The position numbers and the translations under genes were made by a program. The notes below the pieces were generated by a model. The model searched no databases, was not told the DNA's origin, and was given only the letters and a program-made list of their open reading frames with translations. From Lachnospiraceae bacterium (GTDB taxonomy: Bacteria; Bacillota; Clostridia; Lachnospirales; Lachnospiraceae), in the NCBI GenBank assembly GCA_024403355.1, contig JAKSRW010000023.1, positions 1 to 49,904 on the forward strand: DNA of 49,904 nt, read 5' to 3'. Position 1 is the first letter of the stretch, and every line of letters starts with the position of its first letter. Of this stretch, positions 26,074-36,252 are shown piece after piece.

Positions 26074-27597
26074 ATGGAAAACGGGAAAAAGTATATTGCT
26101 ATAGATTTGAAGTCCTTCTATGCTTCCGTAGAATGCGTAGAGCGTGGACTTGATCCTCTTACGACCAATCTTGTGGTGGCAGACCCCACCAGAACCGAAA
26201 AAACCATATGTCTGGCGGTTTCACCTTCACTGAAAGCCTTCGGAATTCCGGGACGTGCCAGACTTTTTGAGGTCGTGCAGAAGGTTAAGGAGGTTAATGC
26301 AAGCAGGAGATTAAATGCTCCGGGACAGAGGCTGACCGATAAGTCCTATTATGCAAAGGAGATAAACGCAAATCCCATGCTGGAGGTGGAATATATTGTA
26401 GCACCCCCGCAGATGAAGCGTTATATGGAGGTCAGCACTAAGGTATATGATATATATTTGAAATACATCGCACCTGAGGATATACATGTCTATTCTATAG
26501 ATGAGGTATTTATGGATGTAACGAATTACCTCACTCTTTACGGGATGACACCTCATGAGCTTGCGATGAAAATGATTCATGAGGTTTTGAAGGAAACAGG
26601 CGTTACGGCTACTGCGGGAATAGGCACAAATCTGTATCTGTGTAAGATAGCGATGGATATAGTAGCCAAGCATATTCCGCCGGATGAGGACGGTGTGCGA
26701 ATAGCGGAGCTGGATGAAATGTCATATCGGCGTCTGCTCTGGGATCATCGGCCTTTGACTGATTTCTGGCGCGTAGGGCGGGGGTATCGCAAAAAGCTGG
26801 AGGCAAACGGTCTGTTTACTATGGGCGATATTGCACGTTGTTCGCTGGGAGATAAGTCGCAGTTTCATAATGAGGACCTGCTTTACAAGCTTTTCGGAAT
26901 AAACGCCGAGCTTCTTATAGACCATGCATGGGGCTGGGAACCGGCCACCATTGCTGATATTAAGGGCTACAAACCGACAGAAAATTCACTGAGTCAGGGA
27001 CAGGTGCTGAAGGAACCCTACAGCTTTGATAAAGGACGTCTTATTGTAAGAGAAATGACAGATCTGCTTGTACTTGATATTGTGGAGAAGGGGCTTGTAA
27101 CCGACCAGATGGTATTGACCGTAGGCTATGATATTGAGAATCTGAGTAATCCGGAGCTGGCGGAGGACTATAAGGGCGAGATTGTCTATGATTTTTATGG
27201 CAGGGCCGTGCCGAAGGCAGCGCACGGTTCGATAAATCTCAGTGGTTTTACTTCTTCTACGACGGAAATAATGGAAGCAGTAACCGTTCTTTACGAAAGA
27301 ATTGTGGACAGACGCCTTAGTGTGCGCAGAATGTATGTTGTGGCAAATCATGTAAAATCCGAGAAAAGTATAGCAAAGCAGGAATTTGTTCAGCTTGATC
27401 TTTTTACGGATTATGAGGCATTAGAGCTGGAAAACAGGCGTAAGGAAGAGGCCAGGAAAAAGGAAAACAGTCTTCAAAGGGCCATGATTGACATAAAGAA
27501 CCGTTACGGAAAAAATGCCATGCTGAAGGGAATGAACTTCGAGGAGGGCGCAATGACCATAGAAAGAAACGGTCAGGTAGGCGGTCATAAAGCATGA
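26074..27597 (+). CDS. Y-family DNA polymerase (UmuC/UvrX-like)
   Basis: The 507-residue protein has the Y-family palm motifs YIAIDLKSFYASVECVERG (residues ~7-25, first metal Asp) and VYSIDEVFMDVT (~142-153, SIDE motif). It also has the helix-hairpin region TATAGIGTNLYLCKIAMDIV and a little-finger part with GYDIENL. The length and long C-terminal tail (Lys/Glu-rich helix, then GRNAM-like end) match UvrX/YqjW-type polymerases more than the ~350-residue DinB. It performs error-prone lesion bypass. The ATG follows AGAAAGGAAGG, and the YolD-like gene is divergent from it. Confidence 0.9.
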   Translation: MENGKKYIAIDLKSFYASVECVERGLDPLTTNLVVADPTRTEKTICLAVSPSLKAFGIPGRARLFEVVQKVKEVNASRRLNAPGQRLTDKSYYAKEINANPMLEVEYIVAPPQMKRYMEVSTKVYDIYLKYIAPEDIHVYSIDEVFMDVTNYLTLYGMTPHELAMKMIHEVLKETGVTATAGIGTNLYLCKIAMDIVAKHIPPDEDGVRIAELDEMSYRRLLWDHRPLTDFWRVGRGYRKKLEANGLFTMGDIARCSLGDKSQFHNEDLLYKLFGINAELLIDHAWGWEPATIADIKGYKPTENSLSQGQVLKEPYSFDKGRLIVREMTDLLVLDIVEKGLVTDQMVLTVGYDIENLSNPELAEDYKGEIVYDFYGRAVPKAAHGSINLSGFTSSTTEIMEAVTVLYERIVDRRLSVRRMYVVANHVKSEKSIAKQEFVQLDLFTDYEALELENRRKEEARKKENSLQRAMIDIKNRYGKNAMLKGMNFEEGAMTIERNGQVGGHKA

Positions 27598-27752
27598 TAA
27601 TGAGGCCTTTGAAGATAAAATAGCTATGGAAATTATAAAACTGATAGTGTATCATATGATATATGGGTCAAAACTGCCCGGCTTTCGAATCTGAAATCTG
27701 CGGAGATTCGTCAGAGAAAATAATTGAAAGGACCGGTTATCGGACATAAATA

Positions 27753-28409
27753 ATGGAAAAATTAAAAGATGTTAAGGCTGTCATTTTTGATTTGGACGGT
27801 ACTTTGATTGATACGGAAAAATTATACAGATTTTTATGGCCTGCGGCACTGGCTCATTTTGGTTTCGTAATGGATGACGAACGTGCACTGGAAATACGTT
27901 CGCTCGGACGTCCTTTTTCACCTGCACAGTTTAAGGCCTGGTATGGTGAGAGCTTTGATTATTATCAGGTAAGGGACTACAGAAAGGTAATTTTTGCCGA
28001 TTATGTAGATAAGCACGGAATTGACAGAAAGCCCGGAGCGGAGGAGCTTTTGCACTATCTGCGAGGCAAGGGCTATATTACCGCAATATGTACAGCCACA
28101 GACCCCGAGCGCACAAAGAACTATCTGAAGCTGGTAGGGCTTGATGGAAATTTTGATAAAATAATTTCTGCTACTATGGTGGAGCGCGGAAAGCCTGCAC
28201 CGGATGTCTACCGCTTCGCCTGCGAGCAGCTGGGCTTGAAGCCTGAGGAGTGTGTGGCTGTTGAGGATGCACCTAACGGCATTAAATCTGCTCACGGTGC
28301 GGGCATGAGGGTTATAATGGTGCCCGACCAGACAGAGCCGGATGAGGAAATAAAGGGCCTGCTGAGTGCATCTGTTGACAGTCTTGAGAAAATTATTGAT
28401 ATGCTGTAG
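27753..28409 (+). CDS. HAD-superfamily phosphatase, beta-phosphoglucomutase-like
   Basis: The 218-residue protein shows the HAD motifs: FDLDGTLIDTEK (nucleophile Asp near 13), a helical cap, CTATDPERTKNY (motif II), the Lys in GKPAPDVYRFA, and VAVEDAPNGIKSAHGAGM (motif IV). The pattern is that of the PGMB/pseudouridine phosphatase subgroup, with unassigned substrate. A weak ribosome site and a 155-base gap separate it from the polymerase, and it is probably monocistronic or cotranscribed with the following small gene. Confidence 0.88.
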   Translation: MEKLKDVKAVIFDLDGTLIDTEKLYRFLWPAALAHFGFVMDDERALEIRSLGRPFSPAQFKAWYGESFDYYQVRDYRKVIFADYVDKHGIDRKPGAEELLHYLRGKGYITAICTATDPERTKNYLKLVGLDGNFDKIISATMVERGKPAPDVYRFACEQLGLKPEECVAVEDAPNGIKSAHGAGMRVIMVPDQTEPDEEIKGLLSASVDSLEKIIDML

Positions 28410-28535
28410 GGCTTGTATAAGGACTGAAATGAGATTTTAGAGTGACTTACAGGTGACAGGGTCACGGTTTTGCTTGTGAATTAGTGTGGAGAGGATGTTT
28501 TCGCACTAGGCAGATAGAAGGACAAGGTAGTTTGT

Positions 28536-28868
28536 ATGGAAAAAAAGGATATAATCGTCAGTGTAAGTAATTCTTACACACAAAAATATTATCTTGCAAA
28601 GGAATTTGAGAAAATGCCGAAAATTGTAAAGGACGAGCTGAAAATTATGTGCGTTCTTTTTACGGAAGAGGTAGGCGGCATTTTTACGGTTTTATTTGAT
28701 GAGGAGGGTGAGCTTCAGCTTATTACAAGCTGTGACGAAGGGGACCTTCTTTATGATGATATCGGAAGTGCATTACTTGTGAAGAAAATGAGGTCGACAA
28801 GACAGGAATTCTTTGAGGCCCTTGAAATGTATTACAAGGCATTCATTCTTCATGAAGCTATTAACTGA
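28536..28868 (+). CDS. Small conserved protein (DUF6145-like)
   Basis: The 110-residue protein has the pattern YTQKYYLAKEFEKMP, then VKDELKIMCVLFTEEVGGIF and LEMYYKAFILHEAIN. I recall this as a small Lachnospiraceae family (DUF6145) found upstream of dusB and coaX. It has no signal peptide or membrane segment and looks like an alpha/beta cytosolic protein. The function is unknown; the steady link with dusB suggests a role near translation or a simple operon partnership. Confidence 0.75.
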   Translation: MEKKDIIVSVSNSYTQKYYLAKEFEKMPKIVKDELKIMCVLFTEEVGGIFTVLFDEEGELQLITSCDEGDLLYDDIGSALLVKKMRSTRQEFFEALEMYYKAFILHEAIN

Positions 28869-28935
28869 GATTGATGCAAAGAGCGCACCAATCTTAAACC
28901 ATTAGCTAACGCTAGGCTCTTAGCATGAGGTTAAA

Positions 28936-29922
28936 ATGATAATTGGAGACAGAGAGGTCGGCAGGGTTGTACTCGGACCCATGGCCGGCGTAACGGATAT
29001 GCCCTTCAGAATACTCTGCAAGGAGCAGGGGGCTGACATGATTTATACAGAGATGGTCAGTGCAAAGGGTATCCATTACAATAATTCGAATACTAAGGAT
29101 ATGCTCCTTGTGGATGACCGTGAAAGACCGGTAGCACTGCAGTTATTTGGCAGTGAGCCTGCGATTATGGCTGAGACGGCGGCACGTATAGAGCATATGA
29201 ATTTTGATTTTTTTGATGTAAATATGGGCTGCCCCGTGCCAAAGGTAGTTAATAACGGGGAGGGCTCAGCACTAATGAAAACTCCCACTCTTGCCGCAAA
29301 AATCATTCAGGCAATGGTTAAGGCAGTTAAAAAACCCGTACTTGTAAAAATAAGAAAGGGTTTTGATGATAACAGTGTGAATGCCGTTGAAATGGCAAAA
29401 ATACTGGAGGATGCGGGTGCTTCGGCGATTGCGGTTCACGGTAGAACCAGAGAGCAGTATTACAGCGGAAAGGCTGACTGGGATATTATAAAAGCCGTAA
29501 AGGAAAATGTGAATATTCCGGTAATAGGAAACGGAGATATTTTCAAGCCTGAGGATGCGGTAAAAATGTTCGAATACACCGGCTGCGATGCGGTAATGAT
29601 TGCGCGCGGCGCACAGGGAAATCCATGGATATTTAACAGAATACAGCAATACCTGAAAACAGGAGTTATACCTGATAAGCCTTCATTCGCAGAAGTGCTG
29701 GGAATGATAAAAAGACATGCAGAAATGCTTAGCTCGTTAAAGGGAGAGTGGACTGCGGTCAGAGAGCTTAGAAAGCATATTGCATGGTATACGGAGGGCT
29801 TCCCGTATTCGGCAAAGCTGCGTAATGAGACAAATCTTTGTGAGTCAATAGAGTCGCTTTTAAATAAGCTTGAGGACTATGGTAACAAGCTTGAACAATA
29901 CAGTAGAGAGGATATAAAATAA
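28936..29922 (+). CDS. dusB: tRNA-dihydrouridine synthase
   Basis: The 328-residue FMN enzyme reduces uridines in the tRNA D-loop. It has the TIM-barrel start [20 protein letters not shown], the catalytic-Cys motif [20 protein letters not shown] (Cys in MGCP), the [16 protein letters not shown] block and the FMN phosphate site IGNGDI. The length and insertion fit DusB. It is the first of three tightly packed genes: coaX starts two bases after its stop, so translation is probably coupled. Confidence 0.93.
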   Translation: MIIGDREVGRVVLGPMAGVTDMPFRILCKEQGADMIYTEMVSAKGIHYNNSNTKDMLLVDDRERPVALQLFGSEPAIMAETAARIEHMNFDFFDVNMGCPVPKVVNNGEGSALMKTPTLAAKIIQAMVKAVKKPVLVKIRKGFDDNSVNAVEMAKILEDAGASAIAVHGRTREQYYSGKADWDIIKAVKENVNIPVIGNGDIFKPEDAVKMFEYTGCDAVMIARGAQGNPWIFNRIQQYLKTGVIPDKPSFAEVLGMIKRHAEMLSSLKGEWTAVRELRKHIAWYTEGFPYSAKLRNETNLCESIESLLNKLEDYGNKLEQYSREDIK

Positions 29923-29923
29923 T

Positions 29924-30691
29924 ATGTTACTTGCTATAGATGTAGGAAATACAAATACCAATTTTGCGGTTTATGACGGAGATGACTGTAAGGTCTTTTT
30001 TGCGATTACCACAAAGTCGCCCCGTACCTCGGATGAATTTCGTGTTACAATACGTGAACAGCTGAATGTTGAAGGTATACAGCCTGCGGATATTGACGGC
30101 TGTATTATTTCAAGTGTTGTGCCGGCAGTTATGCATTCACTTATTAACGGTGTAAAAAAGCTTTGCGGCATTACACCCATTGAGGTAGGTGCAGGCATTA
30201 AGACCGGAATAAAAATCAGACTTGCTAATCCCAGAGAAGTCGGAGCGGACAGAATTGTGGATCTTGCGGGTGCATTTTCAGTATATGGCGGACCGGTTAT
30301 GGTTATTGATTTCGGAACCGCAACTACCTATGACCTTATCGAGGCGGACGGTACTTTCCGTTACGGAATTACATGTCCCGGTATAAGACTCAGCGCAAAT
30401 GCACTCTGGAACGGAACCGCAAAGCTTCCTGAAATTGAGATTAAGCTGCCGGACAGTATTCTTGCAAGTGATACTGTATCGAGTATGCAGTCAGGTCTTC
30501 TTTACGGCTGCATCGGTCAGACTGAGTATATTATTAACAGAGTTCGTGAGGAGGCAGGCCTTAGGGAAATGAAGGTAATTGCGACCGGAGGACTCGGAAG
30601 AATCATATCTGATGCGACTCCCGCAATCGATGAATATGACCGAATGCTTACCATGAAGGGACTTAAGCTTCTTTATCAGAAGAATAAATAA
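29924..30691 (+). CDS. coaX: Type III pantothenate kinase
   Basis: The 255-residue ASKHA-fold enzyme phosphorylates pantothenate, the first step of coenzyme A synthesis, using monovalent cations. Motifs are [16 protein letters not shown] (phosphate-1), [25 protein letters not shown] (active site), [15 protein letters not shown] (phosphate-2) and a closing GGLGRII. It is packed between dusB and the MATE gene with gaps of one base. No CoaA or other CoA gene lies nearby in the window. Confidence 0.95.
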   Translation: MLLAIDVGNTNTNFAVYDGDDCKVFFAITTKSPRTSDEFRVTIREQLNVEGIQPADIDGCIISSVVPAVMHSLINGVKKLCGITPIEVGAGIKTGIKIRLANPREVGADRIVDLAGAFSVYGGPVMVIDFGTATTYDLIEADGTFRYGITCPGIRLSANALWNGTAKLPEIEIKLPDSILASDTVSSMQSGLLYGCIGQTEYIINRVREEAGLREMKVIATGGLGRIISDATPAIDEYDRMLTMKGLKLLYQKNK

Positions 30692-30692
30692 A

Positions 30693-32012
30693 ATGGAAAA
30701 GGGCAGATTAAAAAAACTTATTATTCCTCTTGTTCTGGAACAGCTTCTTGCTGTAAGCGTGGGAATGGCTGATACCTTTATGGTCGCTGACGGCGGTGAG
30801 GCGGCGGTTTCGGGCGTGTCGCTTGTAGACGGCCTGAATTTGCTGGTAATACAGATTATGGCGGCTTTTGCAGCAGGTGGTGTGGTAATAATCAGCCAGT
30901 ATATAGGGCAGAAGAATCGTGCGGATATTAAAAGTGCCTGCAGGCATCTTGAAATTCTGATTAACAGCTTCTCTATTCTGGTAATGACTGTTTTCCTTTT
31001 TTTCGGGCGTGGTATTTTAGGCCTTCTTTTTGGGCAGATAGAACCTGATGTAATGGCGGCGGCAGTAACCTATCTGATGATTACTGCGGTTTCCTTTGTA
31101 TTCTGGGGAATATGTTCTTCCGGCGCGGCGATTCTGCGCTGCCATGAGGACACGAAAACCTCAATGAAGGTCAGTGTGCTTATGAACCTTATCAATGTTG
31201 CACTTAACGCTGTATTCGTGTATATTGTGGGAATCGGCGTAATGGGTGTCGCAATAGCCACTCTGATAAGCCGTGCAATAGCAGGAATCGTAATGAAGAT
31301 AATTCTGGTAAGAAGAAACAGGGCAGAAGCGGATACAGAAAAGACGAGCGGGATATCTTTTGGAATGCTTAAAAGAATTCTGGCAATGGGTATACCGAGC
31401 GGTATAGAAAACGGTATGTTCCATGTAGGAAAGCTGGCGCTTGCAAGTGTTATTTCAACTCTCGGTACTACAGCTATTGCGGCGAATTCGATTGCATATC
31501 AGGTTATCGAATTCCCGAATATTGCAGGAAATACAATAGGACTGGCGCTGGTGGTTATCGCAGGTCAGGACATTGGTGCACGCAATAAGGAGGCTGCGGT
31601 CAGTGATTCAAAGCATCTTCTGAAGCTGGCATATATCGGAGACTGGATGTGTAAAATCGCATTTTTCTTCCTTGCTCCCTTGATTGTAAGTCTCTTTTCA
31701 TTAACTCCGGAGGCTGTCGATACGGCTGTACTTGTGCTTAGGTGCTTCAGTATCGCTTCATTGCCGATATGGCCTTTGAGCTTTACTATGCCGAACGCAC
31801 TCAGAGGAGCGGGCGATGTCCGTTTTACGATGATTGTAAGCATTATTTCGATGTGGGCAGGCCGTGTAATCGTTGGTTATATTCTGATAACGGTATTTGA
31901 TCTTGGTATTCTCGGTGTATGGATAGGAATGTTTGTAGACTGGTATATCAGAGGCATAAGCTTCTTAATTCGCTTCAGGTCTAAAAAATGGCTTGAAAAG
32001 CGTGCGGTATAA
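30693..32012 (+). CDS. MATE-family efflux transporter
   Basis: The 439-residue protein has about twelve predicted membrane helices in two similar halves. The first half opens with VLEQLLAVSVGMADTFMV and the second with ILAMGIPSGIENGMFHVGKL, each a MATE bundle start. Other landmarks are FAAGGVVIISQYIGQKN and PNALRGAGDVRFTM. MATE proteins export cationic drugs or metabolites in exchange for Na+ or H+. It begins one base after coaX and ends at a strong terminator, so it is the last gene of this unit. The substrate cannot be told from sequence. Confidence 0.92.
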   Translation: MEKGRLKKLIIPLVLEQLLAVSVGMADTFMVADGGEAAVSGVSLVDGLNLLVIQIMAAFAAGGVVIISQYIGQKNRADIKSACRHLEILINSFSILVMTVFLFFGRGILGLLFGQIEPDVMAAAVTYLMITAVSFVFWGICSSGAAILRCHEDTKTSMKVSVLMNLINVALNAVFVYIVGIGVMGVAIATLISRAIAGIVMKIILVRRNRAEADTEKTSGISFGMLKRILAMGIPSGIENGMFHVGKLALASVISTLGTTAIAANSIAYQVIEFPNIAGNTIGLALVVIAGQDIGARNKEAAVSDSKHLLKLAYIGDWMCKIAFFFLAPLIVSLFSLTPEAVDTAVLVLRCFSIASLPIWPLSFTMPNALRGAGDVRFTMIVSIISMWAGRVIVGYILITVFDLGILGVWIGMFVDWYIRGISFLIRFRSKKWLEKRAV

Positions 32013-32017
32013 AAATA

Positions 32018-32046
32018 AAAGGGCGTCTGTTGGCGCCCTTTATTTT
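32018..32046 (+). terminator. Terminator of the dusB-coaX-MATE unit
   Basis: AAAGGGCG at 32018 pairs with CGCCCTTT at 32034 and is followed by TATTTTAT. It lies at the convergent junction with the minus-strand membrane-protein gene. Confidence 0.85.
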
Positions 32047-32096
32047 ATGCAAATGTTTAGTGATTTACTGAAGCTTTACGAAATAGGCCGGATGGC

Positions 32097-34733
32097 TTAT
32101 TCGTTAAGTGCCTTTGCCATTTTATTGTAAACAAAGCTTATTATCAGACAGATTATACCGCCACCGATAAGCGATGCTACACGGATGAGCGTATTGTTTG
32201 TAGAGATGTCTAAAAGGAGCATCTTTGCTACGCTGATAAAGACCAGTACAAGTCCGTAGATTCGGGCTGTTTTTGAACGCTTTGCGAAGCCGTAAATAAT
32301 CAGTGCCGTTGCAATTAACAGAAGTCCGATACTGATAATAAAGGCGTAGTTTCTGAGTGCCGTCGAATAAACAACCACAAGATAATCAATCGTAAATAAT
32401 GTAGAAACAACCGATACCGTAGCGGCTCTTTGACATTTAGCCTTCTCATAGAGTATACATATCGAAACAATTATAAGTGCAAGAAGAATTCCCAAAAGGA
32501 CTTTTACCGGTGTGTATTCAGTGTCTGTAAAGCACATGATTACGATGAAATTGAATATTATAGTATGCACATATAAATCGGCTCGTGATGCCTGTTCAGA
32601 TGTATGACGAATGGAGAACAGCATTGTTACAAAAATCAGTATAAAGGCCGCATAAAAGCCGACTGTTGAAAATGAATGAACCCTGTCGAAAAAGGCTGTG
32701 TCGGCATATATAAAGGTTGTTAGAAAGAATATCGTGTTTGAAGCAAGTGACGGTGAATAAAAAGCCCTTTGCTTTCTGGCCATAAATATAAACTGGATGC
32801 AGAGGGAAGTAACGAGTGCAAGACACAGTATTATAAAAATAGTAAGTTCTTCGTCTTCTTTGTAATACTCTGAAGCGGTTGTAAAGCACATAAACTGTAC
32901 CAGACCCAGTGCTGTTATGGCAAGTATTCTGCTGACTACCGAATCCTTGAGGGCAAATATCAGAAGAATAATGAACTCAATCATTACCGCACCGGGGGAT
33001 ATCATATCAAAATAATAGTCTGATATTACGCAGCAGGTTATGAAAAGCGGAAGGATAGAACCGCATATTGACGATAGTCTTGTTTTATTAAAAATGCAGA
33101 AGGCTATAGCCAAAAGCATTACGGAGACTGCCTCGAGCATGCTGTGAAGGTCCAGATTAGTGCATGACAGGGCCATTACAGATATACCGGTCATAAATGC
33201 GGAAAGTCCGTTGATTATATGCTCATGGCTTTTTATTTTTTCGGAATCCTCAATGGCAATAAATCTGTATAACAGTGCAAAAATAATAGCGAGAAGATAT
33301 ATGCTTAATCTGACAAAGAGACGCATCGAGTCATCCTTAAACATAAATCCTGTGAGCGCCATTGTCATACTGATGATGCTGAATATAAGGCTGCCCGCAA
33401 TAGCAAATATAAACTGGCAGTTTCTGAATTTTATTCTGTGTGTTACGGCGAGCATAATAAGGGTCAGGAATAATGCCCAGATTACCACAAAATATGAAAT
33501 GGATACTTCCATTTCGAAATCAAGAATTAATGCAGCAATTACAAGCCCGCAAAGCGAACAGTAATGAAATACGGGCGAATTACATAAAAAGCTGAAGAGC
33601 ACCGCCAGACAACACCAGGCTATAATAGTTATTATAAGCAGGAGAGCCGACATTATTTCCCATGCGTAGTACATACATAGCAGGTCGATAAATATTACCG
33701 AAAATGCTATGGCAATCATGGATATTCGGAATGTACGCATGTTTTCCTTGCGGCCGAAAATAAGGCCCACGGCAGCGATGATAACCGCTCCGCCCATGAC
33801 TATCATTGCCTTAACTATATCAGGCATATCCTTCCACAGGGTGACTGCAAAGAAGCAGATACCGGCGAGAATCAGAATAGTGGCAAATATGGGAAGTGCA
33901 TATTTACCGATAACTGACTCGGTATTGTCCGGATTTTTCTTTGCAGGACCTGCAGGTCCGTTAGGACCGTTGTAGCCCTGCCAATTATTTGCAGCCCCGG
34001 TATTGGGATTCTGCGCATAACCGTTCATATTCTGGTTAGGGTTCTGAGCATAAGCGTTCATGTTCGTGTTAGGATTCTGTACATAACCGTTCATGTTCGT
34101 GTTAGGATTCTGTACATAACCATTCATGTTTGGATTAGAACTATGTGCCGGACTGTAGGCCTGCCAATTACCGGCAGCTCCGGTATTTGGACTCTGCACA
34201 TAACCATTTATGTTCGGGTTAGGATTCTGCACATAACCGCTCATGTTCTGGTTAGGATTTTGCACATAACCGTTCATATTCGGATTAGGACTCTGGGCAT
34301 AACCGTTCATGTTCGGGTTAGGACTCTGAGGATAACCATTCATATTCGGGTTAGGATTCTGTACATAGCCATTCATGTTAGGATTAAAATTATTTGCCGG
34401 ATTGTAGGCCTGCCAATTACCGGCAGCTCCGGTATTGGGATTCTGCGCATAACCATTCATATTCGGGTTAGGATTCTGAGCATAACCACTCATGTTCTGG
34501 TTAGGACTCTGCACATAACCGTTCATATTCTGGTTAGGATTCTGTACATAGCCATTCATGTTCTGGTTAGGACTCTGCACATAACCGTTCATATTCTGGT
34601 TAGGATTCTGTACATAGCCATTCATGTTCTGGTTAGGACTCTGCACATAACCATTCATATTCTGGTTGGGATTCTGACCGGAATTTTGTATATACCCATT
34701 ATTATCTGTGGGCTGATTATTTTCATTACTCAT
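32097..34733 (-). CDS. Large polytopic membrane protein with long Asn/Pro/Gln repeat N-terminus
   Basis: The start at 34733 (MSNENNQPTDNNGY) has AGAAAGGA upstream, giving 878 residues. The first ~275 residues are a hydrophilic repeat tail of about seventeen 11-residue units (PNQNMNGYVQN type), broken at three places by PNTGAAGNWQAY units. After a short GPAGPAKKNPDN linker, the rest is almost all hydrophobic helices, roughly twenty membrane segments from YALPIFATILILAGICFFAV to GGGIICLIISFVY. It resembles the DUF2157/DUF2339 class of multi-pass proteins with a disordered tail, but I cannot name it. The tail would face the cytoplasm if the N-terminus is inside. It is monocistronic. Confidence 0.75.
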   Translation of the reverse strand: MSNENNQPTDNNGYIQNSGQNPNQNMNGYVQSPNQNMNGYVQNPNQNMNGYVQSPNQNMNGYVQNPNQNMNGYVQSPNQNMSGYAQNPNPNMNGYAQNPNTGAAGNWQAYNPANNFNPNMNGYVQNPNPNMNGYPQSPNPNMNGYAQSPNPNMNGYVQNPNQNMSGYVQNPNPNINGYVQSPNTGAAGNWQAYSPAHSSNPNMNGYVQNPNTNMNGYVQNPNTNMNAYAQNPNQNMNGYAQNPNTGAANNWQGYNGPNGPAGPAKKNPDNTESVIGKYALPIFATILILAGICFFAVTLWKDMPDIVKAMIVMGGAVIIAAVGLIFGRKENMRTFRISMIAIAFSVIFIDLLCMYYAWEIMSALLLIITIIAWCCLAVLFSFLCNSPVFHYCSLCGLVIAALILDFEMEVSISYFVVIWALFLTLIMLAVTHRIKFRNCQFIFAIAGSLIFSIISMTMALTGFMFKDDSMRLFVRLSIYLLAIIFALLYRFIAIEDSEKIKSHEHIINGLSAFMTGISVMALSCTNLDLHSMLEAVSVMLLAIAFCIFNKTRLSSICGSILPLFITCCVISDYYFDMISPGAVMIEFIILLIFALKDSVVSRILAITALGLVQFMCFTTASEYYKEDEELTIFIILCLALVTSLCIQFIFMARKQRAFYSPSLASNTIFFLTTFIYADTAFFDRVHSFSTVGFYAAFILIFVTMLFSIRHTSEQASRADLYVHTIIFNFIVIMCFTDTEYTPVKVLLGILLALIIVSICILYEKAKCQRAATVSVVSTLFTIDYLVVVYSTALRNYAFIISIGLLLIATALIIYGFAKRSKTARIYGLVLVFISVAKMLLLDISTNNTLIRVASLIGGGIICLIISFVYNKMAKALNE
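33990..34690 (-). repeat. Coding 33-bp repeats (PNQNMNGYVQN units)
   Basis: About seventeen 33-base units encode an 11-residue motif, in blocks of seven, six and four, each block closed by a GAAGNWQAY or GAANNWQGY unit. At 34490-34660 the copies alternate strictly between two near-identical variants (GYVQS and GYVQN), indicating recent expansion of a 66-base pair. Copy number is likely variable. Confidence 0.9.
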
Positions 34734-35139
34734 ATAATTCCTTTCTGCTCTGACGGCCGATGGCCGGAGAACCAAGATTATTATATTAATATCTAATGCT
34801 TTAGATTGAAACAGATTTTAACACATATATATTAACAAAAAATATATATCGTGTAAACTTTTTTGCAAAATGGCAACAGATAATAATACAAAGCGAATTA
34901 TTATGTTGAAAAAAGGAGTCCCGAGACATATAATGAACTACGCTGTATTAACAAAAAGATATAAATGTATGCTGATGATCAGTGGATTTTTGGTTATTGC
35001 TAACAAAAAAATATAATCGGAAAAAAATATCTTGCAATTTTAAAATAAATGTAGTAATATAACGAAAGAATTTGAGAGACGGACAAATGTCCGTTACACA
35101 AATACATAAAATTAGGAATATAAGAAAGAAGGAATAATT
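34734..35139. promoter_or_regulatory. Upstream region of asd with two candidate promoters
   Basis: This ~400-base AT-rich stretch has no gene. TTGAAA at 34906, 17 bases, TATAAT at 34929 is one promoter for asd; TTGCAA at 35032, 17 bases, TAATAT at 35055 is a second, closer one. A small hairpin ACGGAC (35079) / GTCCGT (35089) sits just after the second start region. No L-box-like blocks are visible. Confidence 0.55.
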
Positions 35140-36216
35140 ATGGCAAAGTTAAAGGCAGCTATACTTGGTGCAACAGGTATGGTAGGACAGAGATTTATTC
35201 AGTTACTTGAGAACCACCCCTGGTTTGAGGTTGCTGTTGTTGCAGCAAGCCCCAGAAGTGCAGGAAAGACATATGCAGAGGCAGTAGGCGACAGATGGAA
35301 GATGGATACTCCCATGCCTGCAGCAGTTAAGGATATGGTAGTAATGAACGTTAATGAGGTTGAGGCAGTAGCAGCTCAGGTTGATTTCTGTTTCAGCGCT
35401 GTAGATATGACAAAGGATGAGATCAGAGCTATCGAGGATGCTTATGCTAAGGCAGAGGTTCCCGTAGTATCAAACAACAGTGCTCATCGTTGGACACCCG
35501 ATGTTCCCATGGTTGTTCCGGAGCTTAACCCCGATCATATCGAGGTAATCAAGTATCAGCAGCAGAGACTTGGAACAAAGAAGGGCTTCGTAGCTTGTAA
35601 GCCTAACTGTTCAATCCAGAGCTACACACCCGCTCTTCATGCACTCCGTGAGTTTGAGCCTACAGTTGTAGTAGCAACAACATATCAGGCTATTTCAGGT
35701 GCAGGCAAGAACTTCAAGGATTGGCCTGAGATGATCGATAACGTAATTCCTTACATCGGTGGTGAGGAAGAGAAGTCAGAGCAGGAGCCTTTAAGAATCT
35801 GGGGTCATATCGAGAATGGCCAGATTGTAAAGGCAGAGGGTCCTGTTATCACAACACAGTGTATCCGTGTTCCCGTTACAAACGGACATATGGCAGCAGT
35901 ATTTGTAAGCTTCAAGAAGAAGCCTACAAAGGAGCAGATTCTTGAGAAGTGGGCTTCATTCAAGAGTGTTCCCCAGGAGCTTGAGCTTCCTTCAGCACCC
36001 AAGCAGTTCATTCACTACTTCGAGGAGGACAATCGTCCCCAGACAGGTGTTGATCGTGACACAGAGAAGGGTATGGCAGTTTGCATGGGCCGTCTCCGTG
36101 AGGATAAGGTTTATGACTATAAGTTTGTAGGTCTTTCACATAACACACTTCGTGGTGCAGCAGGCGGAGCAGTACTTATGGCTGAGCTTCTTAAGGCTAA
36201 GGGATACATTTACTAA
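35140..36216 (+). CDS. asd: Aspartate-semialdehyde dehydrogenase, archaeal/fungal-type
   Basis: The 358-residue protein reduces aspartyl phosphate to aspartate semialdehyde, feeding lysine, threonine and methionine. It has the NADP motif AILGATGMVGQRF (residues 7-19), the active-site Cys in CKPNCSIQ (near 157), the TYQAISGAGKNF block and the HNTLRGAAGGAVLM closing region. The length and motifs fit the archaeal/fungal-like class that some Clostridia carry. The codon use is strongly biased (frequent CTT, GAG, GCA), which suggests high expression. It ends at a strong terminator. Confidence 0.95.
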   Translation: MAKLKAAILGATGMVGQRFIQLLENHPWFEVAVVAASPRSAGKTYAEAVGDRWKMDTPMPAAVKDMVVMNVNEVEAVAAQVDFCFSAVDMTKDEIRAIEDAYAKAEVPVVSNNSAHRWTPDVPMVVPELNPDHIEVIKYQQQRLGTKKGFVACKPNCSIQSYTPALHALREFEPTVVVATTYQAISGAGKNFKDWPEMIDNVIPYIGGEEEKSEQEPLRIWGHIENGQIVKAEGPVITTQCIRVPVTNGHMAAVFVSFKKKPTKEQILEKWASFKSVPQELELPSAPKQFIHYFEEDNRPQTGVDRDTEKGMAVCMGRLREDKVYDYKFVGLSHNTLRGAAGGAVLMAELLKAKGYIY

Positions 36217-36252
36217 TAAATATCTGTTTGCAAATACAATCATAAGCAATTT

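Noticed and set aside
34143..34796. 217-residue plus-strand reading frame rich in HITVHVRVRIL repeats
   Set aside because: It is the antisense of the PNQNMNGY repeat coding region; the minus-strand protein has a good start, ribosome site and long membrane domain.
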